From positions 1-20,844 of the forward strand of contig DAOUSS010000009.1 of assembly GCA_030627085.1 (NCBI GenBank): DNA of 20,844 nucleotides. Reading direction: 5' to 3'. Shown here piece by piece: positions 7,424 through 15,021 of this stretch. The notes beneath the pieces were generated by a model. That model was not told where the DNA came from. It ran no database searches and saw nothing but the letters and a program-made list of their open reading frames with translations. This DNA is from Candidatus Stahliibacteriota bacterium (GTDB taxonomy: Bacteria; Hydrothermota; UBA3073). The position numbers were made by a program, and so were the translations under genes. How positions within the stretch are numbered: the first letter of the stretch is position 1; each line of letters opens with the position of its first letter.

Positions 7424-8056
7424 TCAATCCTCCCTCCAGTAATCTACCCATCTTTTATATGGGTCGTAATCTACTTTAGCTTTTTGCCAAGATATTTTGA
7501 TAACTTCGGACATATCATCTTCAACTAAGCTTGACAATGCTTCTTTGGTTATCTCAACACCCCTTGGATTCGTTCCTGGTTTTAGAAGTTTAATATATCC
7601 CTCTCTGCCAACTCTATCAAAAAGTCTTTTCTGTGCTTCCTCAGGTATGTAAGAAAATCCACCGGTATCATCCCAGTTGATCTGTATAAGCAAAATGTCA
7701 CATCGGGGATAGTACGTTTCACGGAATTCTCTTGCCTTTTGAGGGTCAACAGTCCATATAAGTTTAACTCCACCAAATCCTTTACCCGTTATTGTTTTGA
7801 TAGATACAGGCTTACCAAACAACATTACATCAATCTCTGGTTCTGTTATAGGAATTTCTGTCTCAACATTTTCTTCTCCAAATTTATAGATGAGCAAAGC
7901 GACTATTATTCTCTCCCGAAGAGAGCCAACTTCCATACCAACTTTACCAGCTCGTGAACTCTCTAACTCAGCAAGATGGAACAGATAAGGCAGTCGCCCC
8001 TTGATTTTCTCCACTAATATTTCATCTTCGAATATTTCTGTCAGTCTGCTTGACAT
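7424..8056 (-). CDS. Type II restriction endonuclease, ThaI-like
   Basis: From memory the N-terminal region (LTEIFEDEILVEKIKGRLPY, then SSRAGKVGMEVGSLRERI) matches the ThaI family, whose prototype cuts CGCG; the target here is not proven. A PD-(D/E)XK-like core fits residues 74-87 (numbered from the ATG chosen here): E74, D76 in PEIDV, then SIK at 85-87, so Ser occupies the usual acidic position. The ATG at 8056 is chosen because the alternative upstream GTG (8071) lies within the Shine-Dalgarno sequence GGAGGGAGGT. The start gives 210 aa. The nuclease precedes its methyltransferase with a one-base gap, so the two are co-transcribed. Base composition is AT-richer than the orphan gene downstream. 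Confidence 0.8.
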   Translation of the reverse strand: MSSRLTEIFEDEILVEKIKGRLPYLFHLAELESSRAGKVGMEVGSLRERIIVALLIYKFGEENVETEIPITEPEIDVMLFGKPVSIKTITGKGFGGVKLIWTVDPQKAREFRETYYPRCDILLIQINWDDTGGFSYIPEEAQKRLFDRVGREGYIKLLKPGTNPRGVEITKEALSSLVEDDMSEVIKISWQKAKVDYDPYKRWVDYWRED

Positions 8057-8059
8057 TCT

Positions 8060-8069
8060 ACCTCCCTCC
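8060..8069 (-). promoter_or_regulatory. Ribosome-binding site that decides the nuclease start
   Basis: GGAGGGAGGT on the minus strand, just before the ATG at 8056. The same GGAGGGAGG core precedes the methyltransferase GTG at 7422, so both genes have matched, very strong initiation signals. Confidence 0.8.
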
Positions 8070-8216
8070 ACATAAGCGAAATGTCACCTAACTCGTTTGT
8101 GTCTGACAGTATTGGATAACATCTCGTATCGAAGATATATGAACGACTACAATCTCTCCATACTGCCAGTGTACTTTTTGATTCTATAGCATCTTATTTC
8201 ACTAACCTCTAATACT

Positions 8217-8245
8217 ATAATATAACAAAAATGGGAAAAAGTCAA
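8217..8245 (-). promoter_or_regulatory. Sigma-70 promoter of the restriction-modification operon
   Basis: Minus strand: TTGACT (8240-8245), 17-base spacer, TATTAT (8217-8222). The start would be near 8210, giving a leader of about 150 bases before the nuclease ATG. The leader has no convincing gene for a controller (C) protein. Confidence 0.6.
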
Positions 8246-8320
8246 GGAAAAAGTTTATGGGGAATAGGAAGGTTATAGAGATCAAAGAAAGGTTATGGAG
8301 GTCAGGGCTTGCTGACCCGG

Positions 8321-8716
8321 TTACCACTTACCAATATAATGTAGCGTTGCTGGACAGCCCTCACACTCTTCGCGGTACCGCGAGCATTCCCTGCAGTCAG
8401 CTCCACACGGAGCCCGCTCCAAAATTGGCTTTACATCACCACGAGTCCAGGGACTCGATGCTACTACCCGTTGAGTGAAGTAACTTTTTGCACACTTGAC
8501 CCCTATCGTCTCTTTTGGATTTTCTACTACCCATTCTAACCACCACCGATGATCTTGCGGTAAAGAAAAAACGCCTATAACCGTGCACCCTGCGCTCGTA
8601 TAGGAAACGCAGTAAGGACACTGACGGTAAGTATCGGCAATCAACTGTGCCTTCTTGGGTGTAAGTGCCTCACCTAATAGAACGCCCACAAGGGGTATCA
8701 TTTTCTTCCTTTTCAT
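8321..8716 (-). CDS. Small Cys-rich protein, putative metal-binding (DUF3795-like C-terminus)
   Basis: The 131-residue protein has nine cysteines: C33 and C36 (CPYC), C44, C75, and a C-terminal cluster C104, C108, C111, C118, C121 in CGADCRECSRYREECEGC. The last cluster resembles the CGLxCxxCPAY...CxGC pattern of DUF3795-type zinc or Fe-S proteins. The assignment is by pattern only and the substrate is unknown. Another possible start is the ATG at 8701 (MIPLVGVLL...), which has a better ribosome-binding sequence (AAGGA at 5 bases). The ATG at 8716 sits behind a small TAGCG/CGCTA hairpin. Upstream lie a TATAAT box and a 22-base near-palindrome, so repressor control is plausible. Confidence 0.68.
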   Translation of the reverse strand: MKRKKMIPLVGVLLGEALTPKKAQLIADTYRQCPYCVSYTSAGCTVIGVFSLPQDHRWWLEWVVENPKETIGVKCAKSYFTQRVVASSPWTRGDVKPILERAPCGADCRECSRYREECEGCPATLHYIGKW

Positions 8717-8755
8717 TAGCGATTCCCGCTAAACATAAGCACTTGTGCCTAACAT

Positions 8756-8781
8756 ATTATATCCGCAATTAATTACGGATA
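8756..8781 (-). promoter_or_regulatory. -10 box with overlapping operator-like palindrome
   Basis: TATAAT lies at 8756-8761 (minus strand). The adjoining 22 bases at 8760-8781 are a near-perfect palindrome: TATCCG and CGGATA arms around an AATTAATT centre, with one mismatched pair. It covers the spacer between -10 and -35, the usual place for a repressor site. The -35 hexamer is weak. Confidence 0.5.
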
Positions 8782-8809
8782 CCCCGCCTTTTTGCTGGTA
8801 TTTAGATAC

Positions 8810-8857
8810 GACACAATGACCCCAAGACTCTACGACTCTAAGACTTTACGATTCTAT
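8810..8857. repeat. 8-bp-periodic tandem array
   Basis: Plus strand: six octamers beginning GAC (the last GAT) at 8810, 8818, 8826, 8834, 8842 and 8850, consensus GACTCTAM. The array touches the stop codon of the DUF885 gene (8854-8856), so it lies immediately at its 3' end. Confidence 0.75.
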
Positions 8858-10656
8858 AAACCCGCTATCCATTCGTCAACTATTCGTTCTAAAATCTCAA
8901 GAGGTACAGAGCCATGTTGCAACACCACTCGATGGAACTCTTTTATATCAAATTCTTCTCCTAACTCCATTTTTGCACGTTCTCTCAATTCCAATATTTT
9001 CAGCTCGCCGATTTTATATGCACATGCCTGTCCAGGCCAGACTATATATCTGTCGATTTGTCCATAAGAACCCCATCCCAGATTGTCCAGCATATAATTA
9101 TACGCCCGATCGCGTGACCATTGTTTGTAGTGAATACCCGTATCAACGACCAAGCGAACTGCCCTAAAAAGTTCAGAGTTCAAATATCCTAATTTGGCAT
9201 ATACATCACCGTACCAGTCTTGTTCCTTAGCCAGTTTTTCTGCATATAATGCCCAACCTTCTGCATAGGCGGTAAAGAAAAACAGGTTTCTGAACATTCT
9301 ATGATCTTGAGATTCCCGTTCAATGGCAAATTGAAAATGGTGTCCGGGAATTGCCTCATGGTATGTCAGGGTCTTCATTCCGGGTTTGAACGGAAGATGC
9401 GAAAGATTCGCATAAAAGATACCTTCTCGTGAACCGTCAAGAGCGGGGGGTTCATAATATGTCCCCATTGTGGTCTCTTTAAATTTTGGGACACGCTTCA
9501 CGATGACCGGTGCTTTAGGTATCAATGAAAAAAGTTGTGGTATCTTTTTCTCTACATCATCAATAATTGCCTGATAATCTCCTAAAGCCTGCTCTCTCCC
9601 CTCTTCTGTCACCGGGTAGCGGAATCGATTATCACGTTCATTTTTCAATGCCTGCCAATATTGGGTTTCGATTTCCCCAAATGTTCTACCTTCTATAAAT
9701 CCCAACAATGCAAAAAGCTCTCTCATTTCATTCTGAATACGTTCTACTTCTTTTAATCCTATTTGATGAATCTCCTCTGGTGACAGCGTGGTCGTTGTAT
9801 GATAACGAAGACAATATTTATAATATTCATCACCATCTGGCAATTTCCATACACCTGCATCATAAGTTGCCTTTTCCTGTAATTTTTTAAGATGTGCAAT
9901 AAAATCTCTATAAGAGGGGTAGACATAATTTTTAATATTATCTTCAACATCTTGATAAAGCCTCTCCTTCATTTTATCATCTATGTTTTGTAATTTCTCC
10001 ACCCTGTCTTTAAACGATGCATACAGTAAGTTTTCCTTTACATCTACACTTATGAAATCCGACATAACCTCATCCAGTTTGTCAATGATAAAGATTGGCG
10101 GGATAATACCTTCTTCTTCCCGAATTTTTAAACCCTCCATAAGCTGATCAAACTTGTCACTGAATTTACTCAATCGAGTGATATAATCTTTTGCATCTTT
10201 TAAGGTCTTGATTGTATGATACTCTGTCATTAATGTAGTCAAAGCGTTGTGCATACCTAACATATGATTGATAATATATGGATGATGCATGAATTTTTCA
10301 CCCTGCAATCTATTATTCAGATACCAGGACAATATATCGGCAGCAAGTTGTTGCGAGGGAGTTAATTTTTCTCTATCATAAGACGCGAGCCACGAATTAT
10401 ATGTACGCATTAAACCGTATTCGCGGATTATCGCCTGTTCTGACACATCAGTTAGCGCATCTTTCTTGACCTCAAATCCCATCTCTTCGGTAACGCACAA
10501 TTCCGAAGCGATTTCAGGATTTAGCTCGATAATATCCCGGGCATAACGGTCAAACAACTCTTCGATGTCGGCTATGGTATCTGCTTGAGCACTCAACCCG
10601 ACCGTACTCGCTAACATAATGAATAAAGCAAAACTCAAGACGCCGAGTTTTTTCAT
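8854..10656 (-). CDS. Secreted DUF885 family metallopeptidase-like protein
   Basis: Residues 1-24 (MKKLGVLSFALFIMLASTVG then LSAQA) form a classic signal peptide, so the protein is exported. The body is helical. The family signature HEAIPGHH at 433-440 (HExxxGHH) provides likely metal ligands, with a further acidic candidate at E466 in AYAEGWALYAE. DUF885 proteins are predicted zinc peptidases, probably on peptides, but few are characterised. At 600 aa it is normal length. The ATG has a strong GGAGGT ribosome-binding site. A TATAAT lies at 10684-10689 between it and the activase gene, so it may be transcribed separately. Confidence 0.9.
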   Translation of the reverse strand: MKKLGVLSFALFIMLASTVGLSAQADTIADIEELFDRYARDIIELNPEIASELCVTEEMGFEVKKDALTDVSEQAIIREYGLMRTYNSWLASYDREKLTPSQQLAADILSWYLNNRLQGEKFMHHPYIINHMLGMHNALTTLMTEYHTIKTLKDAKDYITRLSKFSDKFDQLMEGLKIREEEGIIPPIFIIDKLDEVMSDFISVDVKENLLYASFKDRVEKLQNIDDKMKERLYQDVEDNIKNYVYPSYRDFIAHLKKLQEKATYDAGVWKLPDGDEYYKYCLRYHTTTTLSPEEIHQIGLKEVERIQNEMRELFALLGFIEGRTFGEIETQYWQALKNERDNRFRYPVTEEGREQALGDYQAIIDDVEKKIPQLFSLIPKAPVIVKRVPKFKETTMGTYYEPPALDGSREGIFYANLSHLPFKPGMKTLTYHEAIPGHHFQFAIERESQDHRMFRNLFFFTAYAEGWALYAEKLAKEQDWYGDVYAKLGYLNSELFRAVRLVVDTGIHYKQWSRDRAYNYMLDNLGWGSYGQIDRYIVWPGQACAYKIGELKILELRERAKMELGEEFDIKEFHRVVLQHGSVPLEILERIVDEWIAGL

Positions 10657-10683
10657 TTCTACCTCCTAATATTCATTTTATTC

Positions 10684-10689
10684 ATTATA
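10684..10689 (-). promoter_or_regulatory. Possible -10 box for the DUF885 gene
   Basis: TATAAT preceded by CAGG on the minus strand, about 28 bases upstream of the ATG. No good -35 hexamer is seen 16-18 bases further upstream, so the call is tentative. Confidence 0.35.
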
Positions 10690-10713
10690 CCTGATAACTC
10701 TTATTGTCGTCCT

Positions 10714-13700
10714 TCATCCTTGCCTTCTACCTTTTCTTTTCAGCATAGACTGGCGTGCTTGATGCATGAATGCTTCGAGTCTTGTCCTTGCTGTTGACTG
10801 TTCCAATCCATCATATGCCATATTCAAATACGGTATATTGTACTCGTCCTTTACCCTTGTCATTACAGCAGCAACATTCGTACCTGGCATACAGGTGAAT
10901 GGCATCACAGTTATTATGCCTGATGCTCCTCTCTTTATAAAATCCACACACTTTCCCACTGTAAGAGGTGCTTCTCCTTCAACCGTCTGATGTAAATAAG
11001 GGTTAGTATAGCGGAATACCTCTTCAGTCGTTGGCTCCTTAAAGTAATTCACGCAAGGCTTGAGTGGCTTTTGTATGCGATGCTCGGTCCACTTCATCCA
11101 CCTATCTTTAAGCCAATGCATGATCAATTCTTTATAGTTCTTATCCACAATATTATCCTCTTTCCTTCTAAAGTTAACATAGAAGAACCACTCTGCAATT
11201 GGTGAAAGCCATACCTCTCCACCAAGTTCCTCTACAGTTTGTATAATGTCATTATTTGCAAAATGATGCGATCTGATATATATCTCACCAGTAATCCCTA
11301 TAACAGGCCTTGGTTCACTCTTATCTACTTTTAGCTCCTTAAACTCCATCTTAATATCATTCATTATTTTTCTTACATCACTATCACTCTCAATTGCCTT
11401 AACTATTTTGTCTAAGCATCTCTTATAAACCTCATGCGTCTCTCCCTTGTTAATTTCGTAGGGTCTTGTTTGCCTCAACAGTTTATCAAGTATGTCAATT
11501 GCACACAGGCCAGCCCATGCACGCTTATCAAAATCCCGCCCATATTTGCTCAACGTTTTATAAAAATTGGATGCTTGATTTGGTGATATGATTGGTATAT
11601 CATCATAACCCAGATCGGACAGGATGACTCGCTGCAATTTATTATATTGACCAAATCTGCATGGTCCACACGACTCAGGCATAAAGAAAGTTATTTTTGA
11701 TCCGTAAACGTCTGGTTTACTTAAAAGCTTTAGCATATCTCCAGTTGTCAGTATACATGGAAAGCATTCATAGCCTGTAGTATATTTCCTCCCGAGTTCA
11801 AGCGATTCCTCATCAGTCATCGGTATAACTTCTGCGTCAATACCGCAATGCCTGAATGCAGCCGCAAGGGCATATGAATGATAGCCCATAAATGGTATAT
11901 AAGTAGTTCTACCCCCATAATCAGCTCGGTAAGTTTTAAATACACGAACAGCTGGTTCAACGACATCCCTTACATTCTCCAACGTATCCAGGAAGGCTTC
12001 GCATCTCGTTACAACACCCACAGGAGCTGAGTGTTCATCCACCTCTATAATTAAATAAGGCTTCCTGCCCATCTCTTTAGCAAAGTACTTTTGGATGAAC
12101 GAATCTGGGCCACAACCAAAATTTGTTATGTATAAGGGATATAGTTTTGGGTGCTTCTTTATTATTCGGAGTGCTGATAAGATCCTTTGCCCATATCTCC
12201 AATACATGTTTGGCCAATCCTTTCCTATATCAATCTGCTCCAAGTCTAAGAAGTCCATAGGAATGGGCAGCACTTCCATATCACGCAATATCTTTGGTAT
12301 ATCCAGATTTAGTCCGCTGTCACAGGTATTATATGGTCTACCAACAATTACGATTGCCCTATTCTCGAGGTTATCCAAAATCTCTTTGCCCTTGGCTTTT
12401 ATAGCTTTGTAGAAGTCCGTCTGTGCGGCTTCTGCTTTATCGAGTGCACGAATTGCAAGATCCTTACCTTTTCCCAATCTATTGGCGACCTGAGTCAGTA
12501 CTTCCTCCAAATGTTTTCTACCGCGCTTAAAATATAGAATTGGTGTGATGAGTTTTACTCCCTTGCTTTCTGGATCGAGTGCTGCTTTTATTATATAAGG
12601 TGCACCTTGAACAAATGGACATGTGTAGCTTTCCTGTATACGATGATCTTCTTTTTGCATAGATATTAGTGATGGCAAGAATATATAGTCTACCCCTTTG
12701 TCAATCAGATTTAGTATGTGTCCATGCATAGCCTTTATTGGGAAGCAGTGCTCAGAGATAACAGATTCCACACCATCGTGTATAATTTTTTTATTACTTT
12801 TATCAGACAAAACAACATTGAAACCAAGCTCCTGGAAGAATGTTATCCAAAGCGGTAAATATTCATGAAACACGAGTACCCATGGTATGCCAAATTTAGG
12901 TTCCTTTGTTTTCTTTTTATGATAGGATTTGAGAAGCAATCTCTCTCTTTCTCTAAATAAATCTGATAGTTCTGATCGTCTTTTCTTCTTCTTTACATCA
13001 TATTTTCCACATCTTGAACCATAATATAAAGGAGGCTCTCCCTCAACCGTGACTTTGTTAATCCTGCATCTGTTGGGGCAATCAGTGCATTCAAATGTAT
13101 CAATATTATATTTCTTTTTACTCAGGTCAAAACCCTTAAACTTACTTTTCTCAATTTTATTCTTTTTCATATGCTCCTTGACAATAAGTGCAACTCCTAT
13201 AGCACCTGTTACATCATTGTGAGGTGGCACAGTTATGGAGTTACCCAATACCCTTTCAAAAGCAGCTACAACACCCTTGTTGTGGGCAACTGCACCTTGA
13301 AAAAATATGTTGTTACCAATACGCTTATTCTCTACTACTCTGTTCAGGTAGTTGTGAACAATAGAGTATGCAAGACCTGCTGTCAAATCTTCCCTCTTTG
13401 CGCCTCTTTGCTGATAGCCTATAAGGTCTGATTGCATAAATACCGTACATCTGTCACCAAGTGCAACAGGTGATTTACTCGATAGAGCACATTCACCAAA
13501 TTCTTCCTGTATGTTTAAATCAAGCCTCTCAGCTTGCTCCTCAAGAAAAGAGCCTGTACCCGCAGCGCATACCTTATTCATCTCAAAATCACGTATCACA
13601 CCATTCTCCAAGCTTATATACTTTGAATCCTGTCCCCCTATCTCGAATATGGTATCAACCCGTGGATCTATTTCAATTGATGCCCTTGCCTGTGCGGTTA

Positions 13701-14943
13701 TCTCGTTCTTAACCACATCCGCGCCTATAAGGTCACCTATCATATATCTACCAGAGCCTGTTGTTGCTACACCCTTGACCTCCACATAATCGCCTATCTC
13801 CTTGCCTATTTCCGCAACTCCTTTTCTTACAGCATCTATGGGTCGGCCAGCAGTCCAAAGGTATCGCCTGGCAACAAGTCGCTTTTGATCATCTACAGCA
13901 ACTACGTTCGTTGATATTGACCCTACATCTATACCCAAATACACACCAAGTTTCTTATCCTTTGATAATTTTGGCCTCTCTAACCACTTATGTTTTGTGA
14001 TTTTTCTTTTTGGCTCCTCGAGTAGCTCCAACACCTTATGCTCTTCCTCAGGTGTCTTTAAGTATCTATTTATTTCTTCTGGATCATTGTAGGCACGAAT
14101 TTCCCGTATAGCGGGATCCCGCAAAAGGCGGTGGCTATTCGTGCCATCCATAAGGGTTAATGCAGAACCTATTGCACCCATGGAGGCAAAATATTTGGGT
14201 ACAATGAGTTCACCATCTTTTAACTCCAGTGTCTCCCTGAATGCCCTAACCATTCCCTTGTTTGCAGCTACACCACCCTGAAATGATATAGGTTTTATGA
14301 ACTTTTTTCCTTTCGCAATAATGCTCTTAAAATTTCTTGCTAAAGCGAAACACAAACCTGCAACTATGTCGTAATCTGGTGTAGCCTCCTGTTGTAGGTG
14401 TATCATATCCGTATTTGCAAATACGCTGCACCTTCCAGCGATTCTTGGTGGCTTCTCTGAACGTAGTGCAAGTTCACCAAATTCCTCAATTGAAAGACCG
14501 AGTCTTGCCGCTTGCTGATCCAGAAAAGAGCCTGTACCTGCAGCACATATTGTGTTCATGGCAAAGTCTTTTATCACGTGCATGCCAAGACTTTCGTCGT
14601 ACTCTGTAAGAATGAATTTGGAATCCTCACCACCCATCTCGATGATTGTTTTTACTTCAGGGTGCAGGTAGCCAGTAGATCTAGTTTGTGCAAGTATTTC
14701 GTTAATAAATGGTATATTTAATATCTTGGCGAGTGACTTGCCTCCTGAGCCTGTAACGGCAAGTCCTTTGATTTGTTCTTTTGGGTAGAGGGTGAACACT
14801 TCTTTTAGTATTTTATAGGTTCTCTCTAATGGCTTGCCTTCTATTCTTAGGTAATAGTCTTTTGAAACTTCCTTTTGTGCATTTAATAGTGATACATTGA
14901 TGCTAACAGAACCAATATCTATTCCTACGTACATCCTTTCCAT
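10714..14943 (-). CDS. Giant acyl-CoA dehydratase activase with two ATPase domains and dehydratase-like C-terminus
   Basis: Two BadF/BadG/BcrA/HgdC-type ATPase domains lie in tandem: about 1-270 (GIDIGSVSINVSLL; GGEDS at 104-108) and about 333-590 (GIDVGSISTNVVAV; GGQDS at 436-440). Each carries the two cysteines that in HgdC-type dimers hold a shared [4Fe-4S] cluster: C133/C172 and C459/C499, in CAAGTGSFL and RCxVF. A Cys motif follows (C619, C622, C626, C645), then a DUF2229 region (about 685-900), then a HgdB-like half with YECFPCI, ESCGPCRFG and ITGEIYIR. In HgdC, ATP hydrolysis drives low-potential electron transfer to a dehydratase. Long fused proteins like this one are known in anaerobes, but their substrates are mostly unknown. 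A clear GGAGGT (14949-14954) precedes the ATG. It is downstream of hutH. Confidence 0.9.
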   Translation of the reverse strand: MERMYVGIDIGSVSINVSLLNAQKEVSKDYYLRIEGKPLERTYKILKEVFTLYPKEQIKGLAVTGSGGKSLAKILNIPFINEILAQTRSTGYLHPEVKTIIEMGGEDSKFILTEYDESLGMHVIKDFAMNTICAAGTGSFLDQQAARLGLSIEEFGELALRSEKPPRIAGRCSVFANTDMIHLQQEATPDYDIVAGLCFALARNFKSIIAKGKKFIKPISFQGGVAANKGMVRAFRETLELKDGELIVPKYFASMGAIGSALTLMDGTNSHRLLRDPAIREIRAYNDPEEINRYLKTPEEEHKVLELLEEPKRKITKHKWLERPKLSKDKKLGVYLGIDVGSISTNVVAVDDQKRLVARRYLWTAGRPIDAVRKGVAEIGKEIGDYVEVKGVATTGSGRYMIGDLIGADVVKNEITAQARASIEIDPRVDTIFEIGGQDSKYISLENGVIRDFEMNKVCAAGTGSFLEEQAERLDLNIQEEFGECALSSKSPVALGDRCTVFMQSDLIGYQQRGAKREDLTAGLAYSIVHNYLNRVVENKRIGNNIFFQGAVAHNKGVVAAFERVLGNSITVPPHNDVTGAIGVALIVKEHMKKNKIEKSKFKGFDLSKKKYNIDTFECTDCPNRCRINKVTVEGEPPLYYGSRCGKYDVKKKKRRSELSDLFRERERLLLKSYHKKKTKEPKFGIPWVLVFHEYLPLWITFFQELGFNVVLSDKSNKKIIHDGVESVISEHCFPIKAMHGHILNLIDKGVDYIFLPSLISMQKEDHRIQESYTCPFVQGAPYIIKAALDPESKGVKLITPILYFKRGRKHLEEVLTQVANRLGKGKDLAIRALDKAEAAQTDFYKAIKAKGKEILDNLENRAIVIVGRPYNTCDSGLNLDIPKILRDMEVLPIPMDFLDLEQIDIGKDWPNMYWRYGQRILSALRIIKKHPKLYPLYITNFGCGPDSFIQKYFAKEMGRKPYLIIEVDEHSAPVGVVTRCEAFLDTLENVRDVVEPAVRVFKTYRADYGGRTTYIPFMGYHSYALAAAFRHCGIDAEVIPMTDEESLELGRKYTTGYECFPCILTTGDMLKLLSKPDVYGSKITFFMPESCGPCRFGQYNKLQRVILSDLGYDDIPIISPNQASNFYKTLSKYGRDFDKRAWAGLCAIDILDKLLRQTRPYEINKGETHEVYKRCLDKIVKAIESDSDVRKIMNDIKMEFKELKVDKSEPRPVIGITGEIYIRSHHFANNDIIQTVEELGGEVWLSPIAEWFFYVNFRRKEDNIVDKNYKELIMHWLKDRWMKWTEHRIQKPLKPCVNYFKEPTTEEVFRYTNPYLHQTVEGEAPLTVGKCVDFIKRGASGIITVMPFTCMPGTNVAAVMTRVKDEYNIPYLNMAYDGLEQSTARTRLEAFMHQARQSMLKRKGRRQG

Positions 14944-14961
14944 TCTTTACCTCCAAAAAAC

Positions 14962-15010
14962 GAAAACGGGGTCAGGTCACAGACTCGCATGAGCTGAAAA
15001 ATAGAAATTA
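14962..15010 (-). repeat. Dispersed repeat, copy B
   Basis: Shares GGTCAGG and CTGAAAAATAGAAAT with copy A (6272-6304), same orientation, with a 17-base block (14977-14993) absent from A. It fills most of the hutH-activase gap, ending a few bases before the activase ribosome-binding site. The TGACCCCG and TATTTTTCAGC cores (minus strand) resemble sequences I associate with REP/Y1 transposase elements; this is from memory. Confidence 0.65.
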
Positions 15011-15021
15011 TTCTTGAGAAA

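Noticed and set aside
8084..8122. 12-codon minus-strand frame in the leader of the restriction-modification operon
   Set aside because: No ribosome-binding site and no recognisable leader-peptide logic; short frames of this size are expected by chance.
8301..8319. GTCAG/CTGAC hairpin after the Cys-rich gene
   Set aside because: Short stem and no T-run following it on the minus strand.
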